The notes under the pieces: model-generated
Seen by the model: the letters and a program-made list of their open reading frames with translations, nothing else
Told to the model about the DNA's origin: nothing
The model's database searches: none
Source of the DNA: JAUIEH01 sp964483375
GTDB lineage: Bacteria > Pseudomonadota > Alphaproteobacteria > Caulobacterales > Maricaulaceae
DNA: 36,204 nt
Direction: 5' to 3'
Assembly (NCBI GenBank): GCA_964483375.1
Contig: CAZABJ010000025.1
Coordinates: 1-36,204 of the forward strand
Translations under genes and position numbers: made by a program
Part shown: positions 1 through 7,812 of the stretch, piece by piece
Layout of the letters: each line of letters begins with the position of its first letter
How positions within the stretch are numbered: the stretch's first letter is position 1

Positions 1-1532
1 TGTCGAACCGCTACATCACCGACCGCTTCCTGCCTGACAAAGCCATCGATCTTATGGACGAGGCCGCCAGCCGCGTGCGGATGGCGGTGGACTCCAAGCC
101 CGAGGAGCTCGACGAGGTCGACCGGCGCATCACGCAGCTGCGCATCGAGCGCGAGGCCCTGAAGAAAGAGCCGGACGACGCGTCAAAAGCGCGTTTGGCC
201 GCGCTGGAGGGCGAACTCGCCGAGCTGGAGGATCGTAGCGGCGCGCTGACGGCGGCGTGGACGGCGGAGAAAGACAAGCTCGCCTCAGCGACGAAGGTCA
301 AAGAGCAGCTCGACCAGCTGCGCATCCAGCTCGAGGACGCCGAGCGCCGCGGCGATTTGGAAAAAGCCTCGGAGATCAAATACGGCAAGATTCCAGAGTT
401 GGAGCGCCGGGTTGCGGAAGCCGATGCCGGCGGCGAAGACGGGGCTATCGTCCAAGAGGTCGTCGACCCCGAGCAGATCGCGGTCGTGGTTTCACGCTGG
501 ACCGGCGTGCCGGTGGAAAAAATGATGCAGGGCGAGCGTGAGAAGCTGCTCTCGATGGAGGAGCACCTCGCAGCGCGCGTGGTCGGCCAAGACGAGGCGG
601 TTGCGGCGGTGTCCGACGCGGTGCGCCGTGCGCGGGCCGGGTTGAAAGACCCCGCCCGCCCCATCGGCTCGTTCTTGTTCTTAGGCCCCACAGGCGTCGG
701 CAAGACCGAGCTGACGAAGGCCATCGCCGGATTTTTGTTCGACGACGACGCTTCGGTGACGCGCCTGGATATGTCCGAATATATGGAGAAGCACTCGGTT
801 TCGCGCATGATCGGCGCGCCGCCGGGCTATGTGGGCTATGAAGAAGGCGGCGCGTTGACCGAAGCCGTGCGCCGTCGGCCCTATCAAGTCGTGTTGTTCG
901 ATGAGGTGGAGAAAGCCCACCCTGACGTGTTCAACACGCTGCTTCAGGTCTTGGACGAAGGCCGGCTGACCGATGGTCAGGGCCGGACGGTCGATTTCCG
1001 GAACACGCTCATCATCATGACGTCGAACCTGGGCTCGCGCTTCTTGGCTGACCCCCGACCAAGGGTCGGCTTCCGAGACGACGCCGAGGCGCCGGCCATG
1101 TCGGATGTGGAGATCCGCGAAGGCGTTATGGACGAGGTGCGCGCCCATTTCCGGCCCGAGTTCCTGAACCGCGTTGATGAAATGGTGCTGTTCAACCGCC
1201 TGCGGCCTGACGCCATGGATCACATCATCGACATTCAGGTCGCCCGGGTGGCGCAGTTGCTCACCGATCGCCGCATCACCCTGAAACTGGACGAGAAAGC
1301 CAAGCGCGTCTTGGCGGCCAAGGGCTACGATCCCGCCTATGGCGCGCGGCCGCTCAAGCGCGTCATTCAAAAGCAAATCCAAGATCCGCTCGCGCGGTTG
1401 ATCCTGGAGGGCGAAGTCTCTGACGGCGCAACGGTGAGCGTGTCCGCTATCGGAGACGGCGTGGATGGCGAGATAACGCTCAATGGCGTCGCCGCCTCAG
1501 GCGGCGCGCCCGCAGGCGCGACCGTGAATTAG
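1..1532 (+). CDS. clpB: ATP-dependent chaperone ClpB, 3' part (5' end outside window)
   Basis: AAA+ disaggregase that works with DnaK to pull proteins out of aggregates in the cytoplasm. The reading frame is open from base 3 (SNRYITDRFLPDKAIDLMDEA), so the gene starts upstream. The window holds about 509 residues: the end of the first nucleotide-binding module, a long charged coiled coil (about 100-420) that is the ClpB middle domain, and the whole second module. That module shows Walker A GPTGVGKT (684-707), Walker B VVLFDEVEKAHPD, the arginine-finger region FRPEFLNRVDE and the C-terminal D2 small domain (YGARPLKRVIQKQIQDPLA). The middle domain separates ClpB from ClpA and ClpC. The end is complete, with an Ala/Gly-rich tail. 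A terminator hairpin follows within 30 bases. Confidence 0.96.
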   Translation, partial: SNRYITDRFLPDKAIDLMDEAASRVRMAVDSKPEELDEVDRRITQLRIEREALKKEPDDASKARLAALEGELAELEDRSGALTAAWTAEKDKLASATKVKEQLDQLRIQLEDAERRGDLEKASEIKYGKIPELERRVAEADAGGEDGAIVQEVVDPEQIAVVVSRWTGVPVEKMMQGEREKLLSMEEHLAARVVGQDEAVAAVSDAVRRARAGLKDPARPIGSFLFLGPTGVGKTELTKAIAGFLFDDDASVTRLDMSEYMEKHSVSRMIGAPPGYVGYEEGGALTEAVRRRPYQVVLFDEVEKAHPDVFNTLLQVLDEGRLTDGQGRTVDFRNTLIIMTSNLGSRFLADPRPRVGFRDDAEAPAMSDVEIREGVMDEVRAHFRPEFLNRVDEMVLFNRLRPDAMDHIIDIQVARVAQLLTDRRITLKLDEKAKRVLAAKGYDPAYGARPLKRVIQKQIQDPLARLILEGEVSDGATVSVSAIGDGVDGEITLNGVAASGGAPAGATVN

Positions 1533-1559
1533 CTGGGGTGACATAGACTGAGGCAAAAA

Positions 1560-1588
1560 AAAAGGGGCGGTCCGGGACCGCCCCTTTT
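1560..1588. terminator. Bidirectional intrinsic terminator
   Basis: Perfect inverted repeat: arm AAAAGGGGCGGTCC (1560-1573), one central base, arm GGACCGCCCCTTTT (1575-1588). It has an A-run on the left and a T-run on the right, so it can work on both strands. It sits between convergent clpB (ends 1532, plus) and the secreted protein gene (ends 1599, minus). Confidence 0.93.
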
Positions 1589-1598
1589 CGTTCGGCGC

Positions 1599-2819
1599 TT
1601 ACATCCGCGCTGCGTCGTACAGCCGGGCGAGCAGTGTCGACGGGGTGGTCAGCTCCTCAAAGCTTCCAACCGCGGTTGCGGTGCGGGCCAGTTCGCCGAC
1701 CTCAAGGCCCAAACCAATGCCCCCGCCGACGGACAGGCCGATGAAATTTCCGGCGCCCTCATTGGCGGTTTCGTCCTGATCGAACCAGACCCCGCCGCCG
1801 ATGCTGACGCCGGATTCCACCGCCGCCATGCCGCCCCAAGACGGACCGCCGATATCAGGGGCTTCGGCCGTCCACGCGCCGACGCCGATTGCGCCGCCCG
1901 CTGCGACGGACGCGCCGAACGTGCCGCCGGCTGTGACGTAATAGGTCGAAGCGCCGACGCGGCCTTCAAGAACTTCGTCGATGTCGAGCGCGACGCCGAG
2001 TTCGCCCAATGCGCCGGCGACGAGCGAGGCGTCCAGCCCAACGCCGATGGTCATCGTTTCAAAGCCCGCGATCTGAGCGGCGCGAAGGGCGCGGTATGTC
2101 TTTTCGTTTCTCCAAGCCAACTGGGTCACCCGCCGTAGGTCGCCGGTTTGAATGGCGTCGATGAGGTCGGCGCCGTCTTGGGTGTTTGAAAAGTGTTCCT
2201 CGACGATCAAAGCGATGAGCGGTTCTACGCGGTCAAAGCGCTCAGACCAGCGGTCGACCAACGCCTGCTGGCGTTCGCGGTCGCCGGAAAACAGAGCGTC
2301 TAAATCGCTGGCGATTTCGGCGAGCATGGCGGCCCCGGCATTGTTCGCGACTTGGGCGACATCCACGACGTCGCCCATGGAATCCGTCGCGACGCGGCAA
2401 AAGGCGAGCAAGAGCCGCTGGCCGGGCGAGAGGCCGACGGAGCCGTAGATGGAGTCGCTTTGGCCTCGGGTGGGGCATTGGCTCTGCATCCACTCGATAT
2501 TGGCTTCGGTTTGATCGATCGGATCGCCGGCATGGCCGGGACCGAACCCGGGCGGGCCGGGCGGACGAATGGGTTCGATCGGCTCATAGGGTCCGCCGCG
2601 AATGGGGCTAATCTCAATCGGCCCGGGCTCCGGGGCGCCGGTGAGATCATCGACGACGTCCGCCACGTCCTCGACGGTGTTCTCCACTGCTTCGCCGACC
2701 GTGCTCGCGGTGTCTTCCACGTCTCGGACAATCCTGTCGAACAAGCCCGCATAAGCCGGCGCAGCGTAAGCCGCGACCAAGGCGAGAGCGGAGGCGGAGG
2801 CGGCGAGCATGCGTTTCAT
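1599..2819 (-). CDS. Secreted protein with Pro-rich linker and Gly-rich C-terminus, unknown function
   Basis: I do not recognise this 406-residue protein. The start is set at 2819 because it gives a clean signal peptide (MKRMLAASASALALVAAYA, cleavage near APAYA-G); the frame is open upstream to 2927, but that extension looks non-coding. After the signal comes an acidic segment (VEDTASTVGEAVENTVEDVADVV), then a Pro/Gly-rich linker (PIRPPGPPGFGPG), then a mainly helical middle with one CP..GQSDSIYG segment. The last 150 residues alternate small and hydrophobic residues with many glycines (SVAAGGAIGVGAW, SIGGGVWF, GLSVGGGIGLGL), which suggests beta strands packed as a barrel or membrane-associated sheet. 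Location is inferred to be periplasm or outer membrane. It stands alone between two terminator-like gaps, with no informative neighbour. Confidence 0.75.
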   Translation of the reverse strand: MKRMLAASASALALVAAYAAPAYAGLFDRIVRDVEDTASTVGEAVENTVEDVADVVDDLTGAPEPGPIEISPIRGGPYEPIEPIRPPGPPGFGPGHAGDPIDQTEANIEWMQSQCPTRGQSDSIYGSVGLSPGQRLLLAFCRVATDSMGDVVDVAQVANNAGAAMLAEIASDLDALFSGDRERQQALVDRWSERFDRVEPLIALIVEEHFSNTQDGADLIDAIQTGDLRRVTQLAWRNEKTYRALRAAQIAGFETMTIGVGLDASLVAGALGELGVALDIDEVLEGRVGASTYYVTAGGTFGASVAAGGAIGVGAWTAEAPDIGGPSWGGMAAVESGVSIGGGVWFDQDETANEGAGNFIGLSVGGGIGLGLEVGELARTATAVGSFEELTTPSTLLARLYDAARM

Positions 2820-2942
2820 GATTGGCGTCCCATCCAGAGGCGCGGTCGCGTTTTGGCGACCACTTTGAATGGACAGTGAGGGAGCGTCTATGAGCCTGGC
2901 TTGAGCGCCGTGTTGTGCGCCGTTCATGTTGAGGCCATGGCC

Positions 2943-3464
2943 TCAACCGATAAGCGCGGGCCCGCCAAACACCGCTTTCCAGGCCACGACCGCCGTCCAA
3001 TGCATGGCGACGGCCGGCCAAATCGATCCGGAGCGCGCCACGGAGAGGGTGCAGGCCGCGCCCAGGGTGGCTGCGGCAAGCAGAAAGCTGGGCGAGAAAA
3101 ACAAGGGCTGCGCTGCCGGCAGCCACAATGCGGCGGCCAATGGATGCCAGGCGACGAAAGCCCCCAGCGACGCCGCCGCCCAAGTCCATTGCGTTCGACT
3201 TGACCCCGTCGAGGGCAACAGCGCGCCGCGAAACAACAGCTCTTCGCCGAGCGCGGGGAGGATGAGCGCGATGGCTCCGGTTCGGGCGATCCCGGTCCAG
3301 TCCCCGCTGGGCGACCAGGTCAAGAAACCGGCTGAAAACCCAAGCAATCCCACGACGCCGCCGGCCAATGCGGCGAGTGCGACGGCCTCCGCCCAGTCCC
3401 GAAAGCGCGGGACGGTCGATAGCTTCGCGATCAATCTTGACCTGGCCGCCCGGAGCGCTCTCAT
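2943..3464 (-). CDS. Small CPBP-family intramembrane glutamic protease
   Basis: A 173-residue membrane protein of the CPBP (CAAX protease / bacteriocin-processing, Abi) family. The three family motifs are visible: EExxxR as E74-E75-LLF-R79 (GEELLFRG), FxxxH as FVAWH (H107), and the last histidine in MHWTAVVAWK (H155). Hydrophobic stretches at about 27-48, 60-75, 95-112, 118-140 and 146-165 fit four to five membrane spans. It is shorter than most family members (usually above 200), with loss at the N-terminal side. Family members cleave or process membrane-bound substrates; the substrate here is unknown. It is divergent from the thiolase, 42 bases apart. There is no clear ribosome-binding site before the ATG at 3464, so the exact start is less certain. 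Confidence 0.82.
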   Translation of the reverse strand: MRALRAARSRLIAKLSTVPRFRDWAEAVALAALAGGVVGLLGFSAGFLTWSPSGDWTGIARTGAIALILPALGEELLFRGALLPSTGSSRTQWTWAAASLGAFVAWHPLAAALWLPAAQPLFFSPSFLLAAATLGAACTLSVARSGSIWPAVAMHWTAVVAWKAVFGGPALIG

Positions 3465-3506
3465 TACGGCGTCGGCTTAGCGCAAGAGAACGGAGAACGC
3501 GACGCC

Positions 3507-4700
3507 ATGAGCACTCAAGATAACGACCCCATCGTCATCGTCGGTTTCGCCCGCACCCCCATGGGCGGTTTGATGGGAGACCTCGCCGGGCTAAGCGCCA
3601 ACGAACTCGGCGCAATCGCGGTGAAAGCCGCGGTTGAGCGCGCCGGCGTATCGGGCGAGGACGTCGATCACATCTATATGGGCAACGTGCTGCCGGCCGG
3701 CCAAGGCCAAGCCCCGGCGCGCCAAGCCGGCGTCAAAGCCGGCCTCCCCAAGTCGGTTGAAGCGACCACGCTGAACAAGATGTGCGGTTCGGGCATGCAG
3801 GCGGCGATTATGGGCCGCTCGGCGATCTTGTCGGGAGAGGCCGATGTGGTCGTCGCCGGCGGCATGGAATCCATGACCAACGCGCCGCACCTTCTCGCGC
3901 GGCATCGCACGGGCGTGAAATACGGCCATGACGCTCTGCTCGACCACATGGCGGCGGACGGGCTTGAAGACGCCTATGAGGGCGGGCCGATGGGCTCCTT
4001 CGCAGACCGTGTGGCGGAGGAATACCAGTTCACCCGCGAAACCCAGGACGCCTACGCGCTTGAAACCCTGGCGCGGGCTCAAAAAGCCGCTGAAAGCGGC
4101 GCGTTCGACGCCGAAATCGTCGGCGTCGACGTCAAAACGCGCGCGGGCGTGGAGACCATCAGTCAGGACGAGCTGCCCAAAAAGGCCCGCCCCGACAAAA
4201 TCCCGCATCTCAAACCGGCCTTCTCCAAGGGCGGCACCGTCACCGCGGCCAACGCCTCGGCGATTTCGGACGGCGCGGCGGCCATGGTGCTCATGCGCGC
4301 ATCCGAGGCCGAGCGCCGGGGATTGACGCCGAAGGCGCGCATCGTGGCGACGGCGGCGCACGCCCATGAGCCGGCCTATTTCACCACCGCGCCGGTCCCT
4401 GCGATGCAAAAGGTCCTGGAAAAGGCCGGCTGGTCCGCAAGCGACGTGGATCTTTTCGAAATCAATGAAGCCTTCGCGGTGGTTCCGCTGATCGCCATGC
4501 GCGATCTCGGCGTCAGCCATGACGTGGTGAACGTGAACGGCGGCGCCTGCGCGCTGGGCCATCCCATCGGCGCGTCGGGCGCGCGCATCATGGCGACCTT
4601 GGTGTCGGCGATGGAGGCGCGCGGCGCGACCAAAGGCGTGGCCTCGCTCTGCATCGGCGGCGGAGAAGCCACCGCAGTGGCGCTGGAGTTGGTGAACTAA
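3507..4700 (+). CDS. Acetyl-CoA C-acyltransferase (thiolase)
   Basis: Full-length thiolase of 397 residues. Thiolases either split 3-ketoacyl-CoA with CoA (beta-oxidation, isoleucine breakdown) or condense two acetyl-CoA. The active-site residues are all present: nucleophile Cys93 in NKMCGSGMQA, His352 in GGACALGHPIGASG, and second Cys382 in SLCIGGGEA. NEAFAVVPL and GGMESMTNAPHLL are also typical. The sequence looks closest to the degradative/acetoacetyl-CoA group in length, but chain-length preference cannot be read from sequence. It lies next to the BkdR regulator and the branched-chain keto acid dehydrogenase genes, so a role in isoleucine or acyl-CoA breakdown is a reasonable inference. 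GGAG lies about 11 bases before the ATG. Confidence 0.93.
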   Translation: MSTQDNDPIVIVGFARTPMGGLMGDLAGLSANELGAIAVKAAVERAGVSGEDVDHIYMGNVLPAGQGQAPARQAGVKAGLPKSVEATTLNKMCGSGMQAAIMGRSAILSGEADVVVAGGMESMTNAPHLLARHRTGVKYGHDALLDHMAADGLEDAYEGGPMGSFADRVAEEYQFTRETQDAYALETLARAQKAAESGAFDAEIVGVDVKTRAGVETISQDELPKKARPDKIPHLKPAFSKGGTVTAANASAISDGAAAMVLMRASEAERRGLTPKARIVATAAHAHEPAYFTTAPVPAMQKVLEKAGWSASDVDLFEINEAFAVVPLIAMRDLGVSHDVVNVNGGACALGHPIGASGARIMATLVSAMEARGATKGVASLCIGGGEATAVALELVN

Positions 4701-4754
4701 CGCGCCCAAGCGACGCAAAGGTCTGGGGCGCGGCGTTCACCGCGCTCCGGCGCC

Positions 4755-5255
4755 TCACTCCGCGGCTTGCCTCAGCGCGGCGTTCACTAAGCTCAGGGGC
4801 AGGGCGGTGGTGGATTTGACGCTGCGGACGACGATTTGCGACTGAACGTCGGAAACCAGGTCCAGCGTCAGGACGTTGTCCCGCAGAAACGTGTCATAGG
4901 CGTGCATGTCCGCGGTGACGATGCGCAGCACATAGTCGACCGCGCCGGCGACGGTGGCGCATTGAACCACCTCCTTCATATGCATCACCGCGGCCTCGAA
5001 TTGGGCGAGGTTTTCGCGGGTCGGTTTGACCAGCTTGACTGAGGCGTAGACCTCAAACTCCAGACCAACCTTCGCCGGGTCGAGCAGCGTGACCCGCTTG
5101 TCGATGATCTTTTGCTCCTCCATGCGCTTGATGCGCCGCCAGCATGGCGAAGAGGACAGCCCGACCTGCTCGGCGATCTCCGCCACCGACAGTCCGGCGT
5201 CATGCTGAATCAAATCAAGAATTTTGGCGTCTATCGCGTCGAGGTCATGAGACAC
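4755..5255 (-). CDS. bkdR: Lrp/AsnC-family regulator, probable BkdR
   Basis: A 166-residue Lrp/AsnC regulator. The N-terminal winged helix-turn-helix is at about 4-60 (LDAIDAKILDLIQ, then LSVAEIAEQVGLSSSPCWRRIKRM), and the RAM ligand-binding and oligomerisation domain is at about 65-155 (VYASVKLV, VVQCATVAGAVDYVLRIV). It is divergent from bkdA1 across a 310-base gap. In Pseudomonas putida the Lrp homologue BkdR is divergent from the bkd operon and activates it in response to branched-chain amino acids; the same arrangement here supports the name. A plausible Lrp-like box lies in the gap at 5395-5409. The ligand is inferred. Confidence 0.9.
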   Translation of the reverse strand: MSHDLDAIDAKILDLIQHDAGLSVAEIAEQVGLSSSPCWRRIKRMEEQKIIDKRVTLLDPAKVGLEFEVYASVKLVKPTRENLAQFEAAVMHMKEVVQCATVAGAVDYVLRIVTADMHAYDTFLRDNVLTLDLVSDVQSQIVVRSVKSTTALPLSLVNAALRQAAE

Positions 5256-5565
5256 GGATCGCCCTCCCAGACGATGTCACTGCGTTATTCTTGCCTCTCA
5301 GCATGCGCTCGTCGCTCTCTAATGACAAACATTTTGCGTAAAAACGCCGACGCGTCGAAGATTGGTCCGACGCGCCTCACATGCTGCGGGCGCGAAGTAA
5401 AATTTTGCAGCTGCGAGGCAAACCCTGTCCGTAATCTTGCATTCGCTTGAAAGGCCCCGCTCGAAATTGCGTCTGTGATGGGAACATGTCAAACATTTGG
5501 CCGATGATTGACGCAAGAATTCGCCTTGATAGAGCGAGCCGTCGCACCGGAGGAGACGAGCGCCC
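5256..5565. promoter_or_regulatory. Divergent bkdR/bkdA1 control region
   Basis: A 310-base gap without a gene and more AT-rich than its surroundings. It holds the start signals of both divergent genes. Visible elements are AT-rich patches at 5331-5344 (ATTTTGCGTAAAAA) and 5395-5409 (AAGTAAAATTTTGCA), a 10-bp palindrome CGACGCGTCG (5348-5357), a TTGACG hexamer (5508-5513) with only a weak -10 (TAGAGC, 5530-5535, 16-base spacer), and the bkdA1 Shine-Dalgarno GGAGGAG (5549-5555). On the minus strand, TTGACA (5492-5487) is followed after 17 bases by CAATTT. Promoter positions are tentative. Confidence 0.55.
5395..5409. promoter_or_regulatory. Candidate Lrp/BkdR box
   Basis: AAGTAAAATTTTGCA matches 11 of 15 positions of the E. 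coli Lrp consensus YAGHAWATTWTDCTR as I recall it. It lies in the divergent gap beside an Lrp-type regulator. This is a single-site visual match, with no conservation check. Confidence 0.35.
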
Positions 5566-6792
5566 ATGACCGAGCAAACCGCGCTCCATGTGCCCGCGCC
5601 CAAAACCCGTCCTGGCGATGCGCCGGATTTCTCGAAGCTTGAGATCCCGCGCGCGGGCGAGACGCCCAGGCCGGATCCGCGCGTCGAAGCCGCCGAGGCT
5701 CGCGATCTCGCCTATGGGCTCGTCCGGGTTCTCGACCATAACCACCAAGCGGTCGGCCCGTGGGATCCCGGCCTTCCCGCCGACGCCCTGGTCGACGGCC
5801 TCAAGACCATGGTCTTCACCCGCGAGTATGACGACCGCATGCTGAAGATGCAGCGCACCAAGCGCTTGTCCTTCTACATGAAGTCCTTGGGCGAGGAGGC
5901 CACCGCCGTCGCCGCTGTGATGGCGCTGAACGACGATGACATGCTGTTCCCGTCTTACCGCCAGCAGGGCGCGCTGATTTCCCGCGGCCGCGACGTGGTG
6001 GACATGATGTGCCACTGCATTTCCAACAGCCGCGACAATTTGATGGGGCGGCAGCTTCCGGTGCACTACGCCTCAAAGGACCATCACTGGTTCTCGATTT
6101 CGGGCAATCTCTGCACCCAGTTCCCCCAAGCCGTCGGTTGGGCGATGGCGTCAGCCTACAAGAACTCGAGCCAAATCGCGGTGAGTTGGATCGGCGAAGG
6201 CTCAAGCGCGGAGGGCGATTTCCACTCCGCGCTGACCCTCGCGTCGGTGTACCAGCCGCCGGTGGTCCTGAACGTGGTCAACAATCAGTGGGCCATCTCC
6301 ATGTATCAGGGGCTTTCGGGCGGGGAGCGGGCGACCTTCGCATCCAAAGGCGTCGGTTATGGAATTCCGGGCGTGCGCGTGGACGGCAACGACTTTCTGG
6401 CCGTCTATGCGGTGACCAAATGGGCGGCGGAGCGCGCGCGGACCGGCGCCGGGCCGACGCTGGTGGAGATGTTCACCTATCGCGCCGAAGCCCATTCCAC
6501 CTCCGATGATCCCGCCCGTTATCGTCCGGCGGACGAATGGAAGTCGTGGCCCTTGGGCGACCCGTTGGAGCGGTTGAAGCTGCATCTCATCGGTCTTGAG
6601 GCCTGGAGCGAGGACGAACACGCCGCCTGGACCGAAAACTGCCGCGAGCGCGTGGCGGCGGCCTGGAAGGAGGCCGTCGGGCACGGCACTCTGGAGGAAG
6701 GCCCGCTCTCGCCCACGCACACGATCTTCGACGACGTCTACGCAGAGCAGCCCTGGCACATTCGTCGCCAACGCCAAGATTTAGGGGTCTAG
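5566..6792 (+). CDS. bkdA1: Branched-chain 2-oxoacid dehydrogenase E1 alpha subunit
   Basis: Thiamine-diphosphate-dependent decarboxylase subunit (408 residues) acting on the 2-oxo acids of valine, leucine and isoleucine. Pairs with the E1 beta subunit encoded next. The ThDP-binding motif runs from G210-E-G to N239-N240 (WIGEGSSAEGDFHSAL, then VLNVVNNQWAIS), the canonical spacing of about 30 residues. HSTSDDPARYR (310-320) is the phosphorylation-loop segment, which in the mitochondrial enzyme is a kinase target; no kinase is seen here. LFPSYRQQGALI and GRQLPVHY mark the branched-chain rather than the pyruvate enzyme. The start follows GGAGGAG by about 10 bases. It is the first gene of a tight operon: the next gene begins 2 bases after this stop. 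Confidence 0.96.
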   Translation: MTEQTALHVPAPKTRPGDAPDFSKLEIPRAGETPRPDPRVEAAEARDLAYGLVRVLDHNHQAVGPWDPGLPADALVDGLKTMVFTREYDDRMLKMQRTKRLSFYMKSLGEEATAVAAVMALNDDDMLFPSYRQQGALISRGRDVVDMMCHCISNSRDNLMGRQLPVHYASKDHHWFSISGNLCTQFPQAVGWAMASAYKNSSQIAVSWIGEGSSAEGDFHSALTLASVYQPPVVLNVVNNQWAISMYQGLSGGERATFASKGVGYGIPGVRVDGNDFLAVYAVTKWAAERARTGAGPTLVEMFTYRAEAHSTSDDPARYRPADEWKSWPLGDPLERLKLHLIGLEAWSEDEHAAWTENCRERVAAAWKEAVGHGTLEEGPLSPTHTIFDDVYAEQPWHIRRQRQDLGV

Positions 6793-6794
6793 CC

Positions 6795-7808
6795 ATGGCC
6801 GGCGTGTCCATGATCCAGGCGCTTAACAGCGCCATCGACGCAAGTTTGGCCAAAGACCCCAATGTGGTCGTGTTCGGCGAAGACGTCGGATATTTCGGCG
6901 GCGTCTTCCGCGTCACCGCCGGGCTTCAGGAAAAATACGGCAAAGAACGGGTGTTCGACGCGCCCATCAACGAGGCGGCCATCATCGCCATGGCCATGGG
7001 CATGGCGGTGAACGGCATGCGGCCCATCGCCGAAATCCAGTTCGCCGATTACATTTTTCCCGGTTTCGACCAGGTGGTCTCGGAGCTTTCGCGGATCCGC
7101 TACCGCTCCGTGGGCCAGTACACCGCGCCGGTGGTCATTCGCACGCCATGCGGCGGGGGCATTTACGGCGGGCAGACCCACTCCATGAGCCCCGAAGCCT
7201 TCTTCACCCACATTCCCGGGGTGAAGGTGGCGATGCCCTGCAATCCCTATGACGCCAAAGGCATGCTGCGCGCGGCGATGGCGCAGGACGACCCCATCAT
7301 CTTTTTCGAGCCCAAGCGGCTTTACAACGGGCCCTTTGACGGGGATCCGCACAAGCCCGCGCAAAGCTGGGCGAACCACCCCCGCGGCGTGGTGCCGGAC
7401 GAAGACTATGTGGTGCCCCTGGGCGTCGCGGAAATCGTGCGCCCAGGCGAGGACGTCACAGTGGTCGGATACGGCACGATGGTCTATGTGGCCCAAGCCG
7501 CCGCCGAACGCGCCGGGGTCGACGCCGAGGTCATCGACCTCAAAACGCTCGTACCCTACGACATCGACACGCTCACGACCTCAGTGAAAAAGACCGGCCG
7601 CTGCGTGGTGCTGCATGAAGCCCCGCGAACCTCCGGTTTCGGCGCCGAACTGGCCGCGCAAATTCAAGAAGAGTGCTTCTACGCTTTAGAGGCGCCGGTC
7701 CTTCGGGTCACCGGCTGGGACACGCCATACCCCCACGCCCATGAGTGGGCCTATTTCCCCGGACAGGAGCGCGTCGCGCGCGCGCTCACCAGCGTGATGG
7801 AGGGCTGA
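6795..7808 (+). CDS. bkdA2: Branched-chain 2-oxoacid dehydrogenase E1 beta subunit
   Basis: E1 beta partner of the heterotetrameric decarboxylase, 337 residues. Typical segments are VFGEDVGYFGGVFRVTAGL, FDAPINEAAIIAMAMGMAVNG, EIQFADYIFPGFDQ and TPCGGGIYGGQTHSMSPEAFFTHIPGVKV in the transketolase-like pyrimidine-binding domain, then a C-terminal transketolase domain (VTVVGYGTMVYVA, VIDLKTLVPYD, LHEAPRTSGFGAELAA). It is complete and translationally close to both neighbours (2 and 4 bases), so stoichiometric expression with E1 alpha and E2 is likely. Confidence 0.96.
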   Translation: MAGVSMIQALNSAIDASLAKDPNVVVFGEDVGYFGGVFRVTAGLQEKYGKERVFDAPINEAAIIAMAMGMAVNGMRPIAEIQFADYIFPGFDQVVSELSRIRYRSVGQYTAPVVIRTPCGGGIYGGQTHSMSPEAFFTHIPGVKVAMPCNPYDAKGMLRAAMAQDDPIIFFEPKRLYNGPFDGDPHKPAQSWANHPRGVVPDEDYVVPLGVAEIVRPGEDVTVVGYGTMVYVAQAAAERAGVDAEVIDLKTLVPYDIDTLTTSVKKTGRCVVLHEAPRTSGFGAELAAQIQEECFYALEAPVLRVTGWDTPYPHAHEWAYFPGQERVARALTSVMEG

Positions 7809-7812
7809 GGCT

